Positions 21,099 to 31,623 of a DNA stretch of 64,000 nucleotides are shown piece after piece (the first letter of the stretch is position 1; every line of letters begins with the position of its first letter). The stretch is from NCBI RefSeq assembly GCF_963169125.1, contig NC_084798.1, forward strand, positions 195,047,481 through 195,111,480. Direction: 5' to 3'. The notes below the pieces were generated by a model, which worked only from the letters and a program-made list of their open reading frames with translations, was not told where the DNA came from and made no database searches. Position numbers and translations under genes: made by a program. Source of the DNA: Humulus lupulus. Taxonomy: Eukaryota; Streptophyta; Magnoliopsida; Rosales; Cannabaceae.

Positions 21099-21584
21099 AG
21101 GTTTATGGTTCCTGAAGACAAGCTGGGCATGTACACTCATCACTGAAGATAGCTTCACTCAAGGAACGGTAACTATTTCTGTAGTTATGTGCATAGCTGC
21201 TTAAATGGAATGTAAATGCTTTACCTGCACATTGTATTAGGGAGCATGAGATTCTAATAGAGCTTGGCTCTTGACTATATGATTATATGCTCCGTGAATA
21301 TATATATATATATATATGATTGTGATCATATGATTGCCTGCTCCATGATTACATAATTGTGATATTTGCATGCTGGAGTGGAGGCGTGGTGTGAATGTTG
21401 GAAGAGCAGGGAATATGAATAGTGTATGAATGCCATGGGCATGTTTCTAGCACTGCAAATGGTTTATGATTGTGGTGTGGTAAGATTTATCCCATGGGGG
21501 AAAGCTCTTGATATGCTCATTGTGATTAATGGGTCAAGTTATTGACTGCAAATTTAATCAGCAGGTTTATATTCAAGGCAGATA

Positions 21585-22649
21585 ATGAGGTCTGGTGGTG
21601 GTTATACAGGGGCTGGGAGTTACAGCCAGGGTATCAGTTCTTCATCTGCACCTATGAATTTTCAGCAGATGCTTACAGATTTGCAATCAAGATTGCAGAG
21701 ACATGAGGAAGATATTAGATACTTGAAGCAACAGCGGAGTCTGTTGGGGAGCACCTCTTCCTCTGCTATGCCAGGAGTGGCATCAGCTTTAGCTCATCCT
21801 AGGGTTGAGAGTGGATGGGAATTCCTTTGTGGAAGATTCCAAGAATATTATCCTCCAATCTTCGAGGGAGGCCAAGATCCATTTGGAGCTAAAAAATGGA
21901 TAGGCATGGTTAGTTCCATTCTAGAATGTATGGGGCTGGTAGGTCACGATAGAGTGATCTGTGCGACATATGTATTGCAGGATGATGCCCGAACGTGGTG
22001 GGAGGTAGTGTCCCAGACACGAGATATAGCTGTGATGGATTGGAAAGAGTTTAGGCAGTTGTTCAATGAGAAGTATTACTGTGATGTAGCCAAGACCGCT
22101 AAGATGAATGAGTTTCTGAATCTTGTTCAAGGAAAGGCATCGGTGACCGAGTATGTTACTAAATTTGATGGGTTGGCCAAGTTTTCCTTTGATATGATAC
22201 CCACAGATGTAGCTCAGAAGGAAAGGTTTGTTCAAGGATTGAATCCTGGAATAACTCAGGGCATTAGAGTTGCCCCAGTGCATGAAGTCTCTACCTATGT
22301 TCAGGTGGTAGGGAAGGCTCTTGCTGTTGAGAGTGCAGGATATCAGATTAGGCAGCAAAGTGTTGGAGAGCATGGGGCTCAGATAGCGGTATCTCCACTT
22401 ATTGGAGCAAGTAAAAAGGAAGGCCGGAAGACATATCCGATATGCGCTCGGTGCAAAAGGCATCACCTTGGAGTATGTCGAGCAAGGGCATGTTTCTCAT
22501 GTAGGATGTTTGGACATCATAAGAAGAATTGCCCAATGCGGAAGAAGAATGTGCAAAAGAGGATAGACAGCTCAATTCCAACTCGAGTGTTTATTCCAGG
22601 ACAGTCAGAGTCTGAGACTGAGACTAGTTCCTCAGGGGTGGCAGGTTAG
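21585..22649 (+). CDS. gag: Gag polyprotein of the Ty3/Gypsy element
   Basis: 354 residues, uninterrupted. Residues 1-70 hold a Ser/Gly-rich start and a short coiled region (MLTDLQSRLQRHEEDIRYLK). About 85-240 is the retrotransposon gag (capsid) domain with GAKKWIGMVSSILECMG, DDARTWWEVV and the F-VQGLNPGI signature. About 285-320 is the nucleocapsid with CARCKRHHLGVC and then a canonical C-X2-C-X4-H-X4-C knuckle CFSCRMFGHHKKNC. It is expected to form the virus-like particle in which reverse transcription happens. It is the only intact frame in this element; the following pol is destroyed. ATG context is ordinary. Confidence 0.92.
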   Translation: MRSGGGYTGAGSYSQGISSSSAPMNFQQMLTDLQSRLQRHEEDIRYLKQQRSLLGSTSSSAMPGVASALAHPRVESGWEFLCGRFQEYYPPIFEGGQDPFGAKKWIGMVSSILECMGLVGHDRVICATYVLQDDARTWWEVVSQTRDIAVMDWKEFRQLFNEKYYCDVAKTAKMNEFLNLVQGKASVTEYVTKFDGLAKFSFDMIPTDVAQKERFVQGLNPGITQGIRVAPVHEVSTYVQVVGKALAVESAGYQIRQQSVGEHGAQIAVSPLIGASKKEGRKTYPICARCKRHHLGVCRARACFSCRMFGHHKKNCPMRKKNVQKRIDSSIPTRVFIPGQSESETETSSSGVAG

Positions 22650-25020
22650 TTTTCTAGTTTTGATTTCTAAGTTATACTGATTGGTTTTGGTGAGATGCTG
22701 TCCTTTTGTTTGTTGCATATATGGAAGCATAAGGATGATACGATGATCACATGGTTATGTTGTGATGGGAATGCAATATGGTATCGGCAACTTAAGAGAT
22801 GAGTTGGGTTATGGAAAGGACTCATCAGTGATTTTGGTAAAGCTGGTTATGATAGGCTTTGGTTTGATCCAGGGTATGGATTGGTTAAGTAATTATGGAG
22901 TAATCCTAAATAGCGAGGAAAGTATAGTAACTCTTGGGCTTGAGAGTGGAGAGCCTTGTGATAGTTGGTATGGTGCATGGTTATGTATGCTTATGAGACC
23001 TGTAGTGAGAGCTAGAGTTTTGTTGCAGGGAGGTGCATGGAACTCTTAGCTATAGTGTGGTGGATACCACTTAGACCGTGCTAGTGAGATCAGGACGGAC
23101 TGGATTAGTCTGTGGATTTGAATGTGTTTCCAGGTGGTCTGCCAGGGCTTCTTTTTATGAAAAGAGACTAGAATGGTGATTGGATTAGTTCCAGAGATAG
23201 AATCAGCTGTAAACACTGTTTTGAGTGGCTCGGCGGGTTATAAGAATTAAAAGTTTAGTTGCTGAGTAAGATAGAATTCTTTAAGGTGGATCTTGGATCT
23301 GGTTAGGACCAGTTAGAGATCAAAGAGAGGAAACTATATAAAGGATTGTGTTGATATTAGATTAGAGCACTGCGAGTGCTGAATATGTCTTGAGAATTGG
23401 TTTAATGCCAAGTGTTTGTGAATCAGATGAATGGTGCATTCAAAGGTTTATTTGAATGGGATTTGTGATCGTTTTGGACGATGGTATTGTGGTATTTTCT
23501 CTACGGAGATTTTCCAAGGTTGAAGAGTGCCTTAGGGACAGGAGTATCCATGGGTGGTAAAGATATTTTAGGTGCCTTGGGAAAGTGTTCTGGGTCTTTT
23601 ATAGACTAGGATCAGTTAGTGGATTGTTATGACATCCCAGTAATAAAGAAAAGTGATTGTCTATGCAATATGTTAACTAAAGGATCTGACCAGAACTGGA
23701 GTAGAGTTTCTGGTGAGCCAGGTGGCCAGGTTATTGTTTGAGATTATTGTCTCAAGGAAGATGAAAAAGGAAAGATGGTTAAGTGAACCACAGATAGGAA
23801 AGTTGAGTGGGAAGTCTTAGCTGGATTAGCTAAGGGTGACACAGTGTCAGATATGAATTTATTGAGATATAAGGATCAGATTTGGGATCCGATGGACACT
23901 GGGATTAATTGGGAGATTCTGGATGGATCTTGTGCTACATTTGTTTTCTCTTCATTTAGGCATCATGACAGTGTTCTAGAGTTTGAAAGTTTATTAGTGA
24001 TGGCCTGAGATGGAGAAGGGTGTAACGGAATGTGTGGTAAAGTTCTTAACCTGTTAGCAGGTCAAGACAGAGTATCAGGAATCAGCAAGGCCATTACAGC
24101 CTTTGAGTATTTCATAATGGGAATAAGAGAGCATCGCGATGAGTTTCGCGGAGGGATCTCCAGGTTAGTAGATCAACATGAATTGGCATTGAGTCATTGT
24201 GGACTAGTAATCCAAGTGAGTTCATTTTATCAGTAAGGATAAGCAAATAGTACAGTTGATCAATATTCAGGTCTCTTTGTGAGAAGGATAGAGTGCCTTC
24301 ATGAATACAAGGTCTATCTTATTGGATGAAGACTCTATTGCGACTTCCAGGTTCTGGAAGGGTTTAGAAGGCGATGGTTATATAGATGGAATTCAGTACA
24401 GCTTATTACTCTCAGACTGGTGATAAATCAAAGAGGGAGGGTTATCCAATTATAATTGGAAGAACATCTTATAAGATGAATGAGTTAATGTATATCTGGA
24501 TCCTAAGGTGGTTCAGGGGACTAATGAAATTGCTGAAGATTGAAGCTTGGATGCTCACTTCTCAAAATAAATGGAAAACTTTTACTGAATTGAAAAGTAG
24601 GAATGTGGAATTCCAGGTAAAAGAACGTATCTTCTCTAAAGTATCACCATGAAAAGAGGTGAGGAATTAAGGCAAGCTAAGCCCTAGTTCATTTCGGCAA
24701 TTGGATCCTGGATAGGTCTGGATAGATTGACTTTGGATCAGCTATATCTTAGCACTGGCAGTTGTATACAGTGAGTTATGTACTTCCATGCAGTGGACAT
24801 GAGTTAAAGGAACTTATGAATTGAGTTATAAGAATCTGAAGGATGAGGTTAAGTATTCCGATAAGGAACAGCCAGTTCAGATTGTGACAGAGGTAATAAG
24901 GTTCTGTTGAATAGAGTGTACTTCGGATAACGCTATAGAGATAGTGAGGTCAATGAAATGACCTGAGGAATTTGAGCCAATTGTGCGGAATTGTTGTTCC
25001 GAGTTGTTTGAGTAAATTTT
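22650..25020 (+). pseudogene. Decayed Gypsy pol (protease, RT, integrase traces)
   Basis: Only fragments are readable. Near 22840-22930 a protease/linker trace reads GMDWLSNYGVILN. Near 24000-24110 there is an integrase zinc-binding trace (MEKGVTECVVKFLTC and QVKTEYQESARPLQP). Near 24390 an integrase core trace reads FSTAYYSQTGDKSKR where the family has FSTAYHPQTDGQSER. Near 24860 comes the C-terminal EQPVQIV region. The distance between these landmarks is shorter than in complete relatives, so deletions as well as stops and frameshifts have occurred. No YVDD could be located. Confidence 0.75.
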
Positions 25021-25051
25021 GAGGACGAAATTTCTGTAAGGAGGGGACAGT
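25021..25051 (+). other. Pol end and polypurine tract of the Gypsy element
   Basis: GAGGACGAAATTTCTGTAAG followed by GAGGGGACAGT runs straight into the 3' LTR. The purine run AAGGAGGGGACAG is the plus-strand primer; GGACGAAATTTC at the end of pol is typical of this Gypsy lineage. Confidence 0.85.
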
Positions 25052-27745
25052 TGTAATACCTCAAATTTCCTAATAAGGTTTAGGACCTTGATTAGGAGGC
25101 CGGGAGGGCCATAATTGATTTATTATGATATTCAATGAGTATATGCATGTTCATGTGAATTATATTACTATATGATGGTAAATGCATGCATATGGGTTCA
25201 ATTTTAATTATAAGGGCATTTTGGTAATTTGGCCCGTTGAGGGCATGATTGTGTATTTTCATGTATGTGGGTGAATTATAAATAATACCACATTATATGT
25301 GAATTGGTTCGAGCCATTCAGCATGAGACGATCATGGAATGCAAGTTTTCAGTCTAGTCATAACGGGTTTAAGTTCGAGGCTCGAAGTGAGTCTCGAGGT
25401 AATTTGGTGATTAGAACGTTGCCAGGAATTAAAGGGCAACGGGATATGAATTATTGGTATTTGAGAATATTGAGAGTAGCGGGAATTAAATGGTGTTAAT
25501 TATAATTAACGAGATAGGCGGGAAAGAACGATTATACCCTTGGGAGTCTTTAGAAGCCTTTATTTAACCTAGGGGCAAAATGATCTTTTCACCCCTAAGA
25601 TTTATATCAACTCAAGGCTGTAGAAACCTTCAGACCAAAACAGAGCATCATCATCCTCATCTCTTTCTCTCCCGTACCTCTCCTTCTCTTCTTTTCCTTT
25701 TCTGATTTTTGACCTCAAATTGAAGAACCAAGCTAGGAAATCAAAGGTGGGAGCTTAGGAACTTAGTTCGTCCATTGAAGAGGACCCAAAACCAGCTTGA
25801 GGTAAGATTTCATCCATGAAAACAAGCCATACTCTATTTTTCCTTATGGTTTTTCAGTTGAGAATTTGAGGTGTTAGTGGTGGGAATTCATGGAAGTTTT
25901 TGTGTAAGTTTGAGTGGGTTTTGATGAGGGTGTGATATAGATGATGATTTGGGGTTGAATTGGATGTTTGGGTGATGTTTGGGATTGATTTGGAGGGTTG
26001 GTTTTAAGAGAAATCGCAAGGAAGAAGAACCAGAAAGTTTCTGGTCTGTAATTGGCGCAGCAGCACTAGGCAGGGCGCAGCAACGCTAGGCAGGGCAGAG
26101 AGCAGGGCTCTCTGACTTGGAAATAGCGCAGCAGCGCCATTTAATAGGGCTGCAGCGCTGGTCCATTTTTCAACAAGCCTATTTTAGGGCTCGGAATGAC
26201 TTTTAAGGATTGGGGTTTGGTTCCTTTGCCTCGTTTGAGTATATTAAGATTCCCGAGAGTGCGGGATGGATTCCGGGAGTGTGGTTTTGGATTATAAACC
26301 TTTTTATGATTTATTTTATTGATGGTACTCCATATTTGGTTATGACTAGGTGACCGCTAAAGGATCAAAGGGTTGATCGTTCTCAAGGGTCGTTCTTTTA
26401 CTAATTCTTGCTCGAACCCAAGGTAGGAAAACTACACCCTGTGTATGTGTGACATGCATGGCTATTCTTGATGCATGTTGGTTGATTATTAAAGGTGACA
26501 TGCATGGCTATTCTTGATGCATGTTGGTTGATTATTAAATGTGGCATGTATGGCTATTGTCGGTGCATGTTGGATTGTTAAATATAATGCATATGATGCA
26601 TGAGAAACATGTGATTAGGACATGCTTTATATACTGAGTGTGATATCGTTCGGAGCTTGAGCCTCTGTGTTCATGCATGGTACTAATTGTACTAGTACTT
26701 GTTAAGTAAGCATGCTAAATACCTTGTATATGGATATTGGACATGTGATATATGTTTGGTGGCATGGCTTACCTGTGTATGGCACTGACTTATTAGTCAG
26801 AATCGGCAACGGTGTTAGATCCATCTGTGATGCTGTGATTTATTAGTCAAGTTCACAATGAGTTGAACACTGGTCGTGTTTTACTGACCTAAGAGTCAGA
26901 AATGGCATAGCGTTATAAACGCCGAGCCAAATGAAGATTAGATCTAATCGATATCGGCATTGAATGACTCATATGGGGTATTAATGCTGGACCGACCGGA
27001 AGGTCGATGAAAATTATAAGCGCTTGTAGTCTAAGACTAGTTATTCAGAGACAGGGCATACAACCCCGATGACTGTTTGTCACATGGCTAGGGAACGCTG
27101 TTCCATAGTTATGACTCTAGAGTCAGGAGGAAGGTTATGTTGGTGACTAATCACCATGCACCTATCTCGTTAAAGCTAGTGAGATGCTCACTTATTTGTT
27201 AAGCCCTGGTGATCCTATCAACACATGGCTAAAGGGTGTTGTCCCCATATTTGTGACTTTTGTGATAGTCACCTATTTGTTTGGACTGTTGGTCCTGAAT
27301 AATTAATACAATCACTGTTGATATTATATCATGTTATATTGTGTTTTCTTGCTGGGCTTCGGCTCACGGGTGCTATGTGGTGCAGGTAAAGGCAAAAGAA
27401 AGCTGGACCATCCTTGAGTTGGAGAGCTTAGGTGATGACGTGTACATATGCAGTTGCTCGTCCACCACAGCCGAGGTTTAAAGGGGAACTAGGGTTAAAC
27501 CCTGTTTTGCCGCATAGAACGACCTGTTGTAAATATTTTCTTGTAGTAGACTCTGAAGTTATAATTTTGGGATCCCAACATATATATTAAACGTTCTATT
27601 GAAAGGTTACATCTTAACCAAAAATTTTAATCCCTAAACTGCTAATCATACTTAGTTACACGATTTTGGCCAAATGACTCGATTAGCGAGTTTAGCACTG
27701 TTTACAAGGCACACCGTAACGGTCCCTTGAGTTTAGGGCGTTACA
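25052..27745 (+). repeat. 3' LTR of the Gypsy element (2,694 bp)
   Basis: Starts TGTAATACCTC and ends GGGCGTTACA. It is the same LTR as 18420-21077 with scattered transitions. It has an extra copy of a GCAGCA-containing segment at about 26068-26090 and an extra short segment at about 26770-26786. The palindrome TTGGGATCCCAA is at 27567-27578. It is followed by the TSD CTAAT. Confidence 0.95.
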
Positions 27746-28000
27746 CTAATATTCACTACAACAGAGCAGCACACAACAAGCCTAATATGATTATCCACTA
27801 CAACAGGGCAGCACACAATAAGCCTAATATCAGCTATAGCAGGGAAGCACAAAACAAGCCTAATATTCACTACAACAAGGCAGCACACAACAAGCCTAAT
27901 ATCCACTACAATAGGGCAGCACACAAGCCTAATATCCACTAGAGTAGGACATCACACAAGCCTATAATCCACTACACAGGGCAACACACATTCGCACAAC
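27746..28000. repeat. Tandem repeat of about 33-36 bp in the hAT 5' region
   Basis: Roughly seven imperfect units built on CACTACAACAGRGCAGCACA followed by CAAGCCTAATAT. The unit just before the Gypsy insertion (18388-18419, ending AAAGCCTAAT) is part of the same array, so the element inserted inside it. These are probably subterminal repeats of the hAT transposon. The open frames across the array on both strands reflect its periodicity, not a gene. Confidence 0.8.
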
Positions 28001-29004
28001 CGTATATATTATAATCCAATACAACAAAGATAATAGATTTACCTCAAGCTTCAAAGTAGAAGCAATGACTTTAGACTTGTTCGCTTCCGCTCCAATCTAT
28101 AAATCCATAAAAATAAGTAATTGTTACTAAAATTTCGGCATATGAGATATGACCATGACTTTTAGCATTAAACGTATATTATACACAAGCTTTGCAAGTC
28201 AATGAAAGTTTCCTTTATAAAAAAAAATTAAAGATCATGGTTTATTAAAAAGAAAAAGGAACCTTAAATGTAAAACTTAATTCAAGACTAATGAAATCAC
28301 AACTTTATTTGGTAAAATGAAATATTTAATCACATAGTTTGGGATTTATATATGTAATCACATATTTGTTTGGGATTTAATCACATAGTTTGAACTTTGT
28401 TTGGTAAAATAAAATATTTTATTAATCACATAGGTACTTAGGTAGATTTTCATTATTTCAAATTTGAGTACATTATAGTATACACATAGATACATTATAC
28501 ATATACACATAGTCATAGTCTCATAGATACATATGCACATACTCATAGATACACAAAACAGGGAACATGTGCACGTAGTCATAGATATATATACACAAAC
28601 ACAATCATAGATTAGATACATGGTGGATGTGGTGGTGGGTGGGCTTGGTGGCTATGGCCTATGGGTGACTGGGGTGGTGTCGCAGCTGTGCGGAGAAGGT
28701 GAGGCAAGGGAGGGTGGAGGCTATGCCTGCCTGTGCGTGGGAGAGAGGCGAAAATGGAAAAAAAAAAGAGAAGGGTTATGTTTTTAGGGTTTTTGAATTA
28801 ATTTTTTTTTTAAATACACACAGTCGGATTCGGGTCACACCCGAACCCGTATATGTTAAGTTTTAGAACCCGATCCGACACATGTCGGGTTCGAATCAGA
28901 TTAGGCCCGAAATGAACGGGTTTTATGAAAAAAGGGTTTTCGGGGCTCAAGTTGGGCGGATTGTGTAGGTTTTCAGGTTTTGCGGGTCAAATATTTACCC
29001 CTAA
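28001..29004 (-). other. hAT promoter-side region and right terminus
   Basis: Minus strand: a possible non-coding first exon with donor TTGAG|GTAAAT near 28040-28110. Next is a low-complexity zone of CATAGATACAT-like short repeats (28480-28620), then a GC-rich patch (28621-28750). The last 180 bp carry repeated CGGGTT/ACCCGA motifs (28822-28990) ending ATATTTACCCCTA. Clustered short motifs near a TA/CCCCTA-type end are typical hAT subterminal structure. The 8-bp TSD cannot be confirmed because the other end is missing. Confidence 0.55.
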
Positions 29005-29683
29005 TTCCTATTGCCTTTGAACTAATTAATCAAAAAACTTTGACTTTTCTTTTTCTATAATAAAAAAAATGGTGGGTTGACCTCTTCCATTTTTTTTTTT
29101 TACAAATAGTAATAAATCAAACACAAATAAATATTTCTATGAAACTCTCAAAAAACAATCTTTGAATGATAATGATACCCATTGCAACTAGAGAACCAGT
29201 ATGCCACAACTTCTTCAGAATTGGGGCACTTGTCTTAGTCCACAAATCTCTCTTTTCAAGGTTCGTCCTTAAGGATATGACTTGGATCCCTTGAGAACTG
29301 GCATAACTCTATTTTAAATGTGGAATGCTAAGTCATGACTAAAAATATTGTTTTTGACTACTCTGGATTATATATAATAAAATAGAAAAATGTTTGGTAG
29401 ATTGCAAAATAACAACTCAACTTTTGATTGAGTGGGTTGGACAAATAAAAAGATGGCAAACATAATAATAAAAAATTGTTAGAAATGTGAATGAAAAATG
29501 AGAGAGGTGATTTTTTCCCACATTGAAAAATTAGTGTTTCATTTCCTAATTTATAGGCTATACAAAGTAGGTATCTTTTTTAACCACCCAAATAGCTCAT
29601 TAGGAGGTTATGAGAATAATTAATTTTTTGGTTTATTAATAATTTGTATTCATTTGTTTGTTTGTTTTTATTTTATTTTGTTT
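29005..29683. other. AT-rich spacer before the Tat element
   Basis: No gene or recognisable repeat. T-rich and A-rich tracts only. Ends in ATAAG (29684-29688), the target site duplicated by the Tat insertion. Confidence 0.5.
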
Positions 29684-29688
29684 ATAAG

Positions 29689-30464
29689 TGTACGCCCTGG
29701 TTTTCCCACGGGCTGTTTAGCAGGACGAGTCTCGGACTAAACATGATTTAGTCCGAAGTTCCCACAGGCCAGAGGCTCTATTTACAGGACGGGCCCTTTC
29801 TAGCTCGAGGGGGCCCTGTTTCCAGCTCGCACTTGTTGCACCAGGAGCTGGGAATAACATCCGGCGTCCACGGATGGATAAGCTCGGGTTATGGATTGCT
29901 CCGGTAGCGAGCTCCTCAAGAAGCTCTGACCCTATGGGAAGTCAACACGCAAGATAAACGTGCATATTCCTGCCATCACGTGTCCGATATCCCCCTGACT
30001 TCTTGGACACGCAGCAGGAACGTGCGTATTCAGACACCCACGGACGAGTTGGGCCGTGCGGCCCATTATCTCCTTCCATACTGATTAGACCACACTTGTG
30101 TGTCAGGTTTAGGAATTAATCATGAATATCACAGACTTGATATGACAAATGGTAAGGTCACGGGATGACCTCCCTACCAACTTCCAGGTGCCTTCTCCTA
30201 TAAATATGGAGACCCTGGGAGTTGATAGGGGTTGGAAAAATAGTCTTTTAAGAACTATGTACTTTGTAAACCAATTACCCAGAGAACATCAATAATATTG
30301 ACTAGTGGAGTAGAAGGATTTTAACCTTCGAACCACTTAAAAACGTGTCTGGAGTCACCTAGTTCTTTCCATAAAGATTTCATATCTGTGACGGTTCTAT
30401 TTTTAAGTACTAATCTCTTTCTCTTCTTCTCTTAATTATCTGTTGCCGAAGAACCGCGTCAACA
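29689..30464 (+). repeat. 5' LTR of the Tat element (776 bp)
   Basis: Starts TGTACGCCCTGG and ends GCGTCAACA. It contains a perfect 10-bp stem with a 5-base loop at 29732-29756 (TCGGACTAAA and TTTAGTCCGA) and a TATA box TATAAATAT at 30199-30207. The R/U5 part follows the TATA box. Confidence 0.97.
30199..30207 (+). promoter_or_regulatory. TATA box of the Tat 5' LTR
   Basis: TATAAATAT in the context CTCCTATAAATATGGAG. It is the only good TATA motif in the LTR and lies about 265 bp before the LTR end, a normal position for the sense promoter. The same motif is unchanged in the 3' LTR at 42081-42089. Confidence 0.75.
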
Positions 30465-30519
30465 GTTTGGTGCTTTCATTGAGAGCAAGTCTGATTAGTA
30501 CTACCACAAACATACAACT
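30465..30519 (+). other. Primer-binding region and short leader of the Tat element
   Basis: After the LTR comes GTTTGGTGCTTTCATTGAGA, the arrangement seen in Tat/Retand-type elements. It is not the initiator-Met type; I do not assign the primer tRNA. Gag starts at the ATG at 30520. Confidence 0.6.
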
Positions 30520-31623
30520 ATGGTGACCACTCGATCCAAACATGGCAACGAGACAGAACAGCATGATGGGCAGGAGGCCCGCCATGTTGCCCTCCCTGAT
30601 GAGCAAGTTCCTGAAGTCCAGCAGAGGCTAGGAAAGCAGCCGGCCGGCCAAGACGACACTGGTAGTTCGGCGCCCCGACCGCCTAATCCGAATCTATGTT
30701 ATTACACTGCGGTGGAGATGGAGAATGCTCAGCTGAGGAGCCAGCTAGCAGCAGCTGGTCAGCAAATCCAGGATATTCTGAGTCGACTACCCCCTCTCAC
30801 AACCAACGGTAACGTTGGAGAGAGGCAAGGCGAGGCTCCTAAGTCTCGCCGGAGTAATCGATCCAGGCATAGCCGTTCGGGTAGACTCCCTGCAGCCAAC
30901 TCCACCCCTTCACCGCACCATCAAGAGGCGAACTTCAGGGAAATGCCTCAGACCGAACAGCAGCAGTACAGCCGTTCGGTTAGGACATCAACCCCTAGCT
31001 CTCAGCCTTCCTCGAGGACGCCCAGAAGAGATCGAGGAAGTTCCCAAAGGAGGGCCGAGGGGATCCGGAGACGTCAGCCCATCCCCGAAGAACGTCCAGT
31101 TCCTCATCCAGCTCGCCCAGCGCAAAACCAGCAAGCTGGCAGGGCCGAGAGGCCCCCACCAAATTTAGTCCGTTCGGACGGCACTAGGATCGCCTCTCCG
31201 GTCAGGCATCCTCCTTCTCCCATCAGATACCCGTCTCCTCAGCCCGTCCGAGACATCCCAACCTACGGAAATAGTAGGAGAGACACGCCATCGGCCGGGC
31301 CTTCCCGGCGCAGCAGGGTGCCGGGGGAAGGATCAGGTCGGAGCCGTCAAAGACGCACCTCGAGCCTGTCCAGCAGGAGTCACTGGACCGGTAGTGCACG
31401 GAGTGATCTTTCGGGAGGAGACCTGCAATAGCGACTAAGTTCAGCACAAAGTCACCATAATACCCAGGGAGGCGACCTTCGAGATCGCCTCAACTCTCAC
31501 AGAGAGGATCGAGTTAGGGATGGTAGCCAGGCCCGCTCAGTTGGGGTCCGATCCGAAGTACGTAATGGCGGGAATGCCCCAAATGACCTATCTCAAGATA
31601 GGAGGGGCAACAACCCGCCTAAT
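30520..31623 (+). pseudogene. Tat gag-pol, N-terminal extension up to and past the first TAG
   Basis: From the ATG at 30520 (MVTTRSKHGNETEQHDGQEA) a frame of 303 codons runs to TAG at 31429-31431. It then continues in the same frame without another stop to the next ATG at 31624 and on through pol. The region is basic, Ser/Arg/Pro-rich and probably disordered, with a short leucine/glutamine helix (VEMENAQLRSQLAAAGQQIQ) and many RSSR-like stretches; it precedes the capsid domain. The stop context CAA TAG CGA CTA resembles, with one base different, the plant-virus readthrough signal UAG CAR YYA. It may therefore be either a disabling mutation or leaky. Confidence 0.8.

Larger units (their letters stand above)
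18420..27745 (+). mobile_element. Full-length Ty3/Gypsy retrotransposon with intact gag and ruined pol
   Basis: LTRs at 18420-21077 and 25052-27745 are flanked by a perfect TSD CTAAT (18415-18419 and 27746-27750). The internal region is only about 3.97 kb. It contains an initiator-Met-type primer site, an intact gag frame and decayed protease, RT and integrase traces, in Gypsy order with integrase last. The style of Gag and the GGACGAAATTTCTGTAAGGAGG end match chromovirus elements of the Tekay/Del type. In the first 520 bp I count about 4% differences between the two LTRs, many of them G-to-A or C-to-T, plus a few indels further in. Confidence 0.93.
14777..29004 (-). mobile_element. hAT DNA transposon, split by two LTR elements and left-truncated
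   Basis: Minus-strand hAT element. Reading in its own direction: a terminal region with repeated CGGGT/ACCCG motifs ending in ATATTTACCCCTA at about 29003, a 5' tandem-repeat region (28000-27746), then the transposase coding region (18358-14777). It is interrupted by a full-length Gypsy element (18420-27745) and by a solo LTR (15609-17879). Both insertions have perfect 5-bp TSDs inside hAT sequence, so both are younger than the hAT element. The opposite terminus was not found. Confidence 0.8.

Noticed and set aside
21921..22466. 181-codon minus-strand frame opposite gag
   Set aside because: Antisense shadow of the intact gag reading frame, without introns, promoter or recognisable domain.
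27733..27942. Open frames on both strands with repeated peptides over the 33-36-bp tandem array
   Set aside because: A repeat whose period is near a multiple of three stays open by chance; there is no protein-like composition and the array is non-coding hAT flank.
27746..28000. CRISPR-like regular array
   Set aside because: Units are contiguous imperfect repeats with no unique spacers, in a plant nuclear transposon.
28358..28621. 87-residue Cys/Met/Tyr-rich minus-strand frame
   Set aside because: Product of CATAGATACATAT-type low-complexity repeats; no homology or regulatory context.
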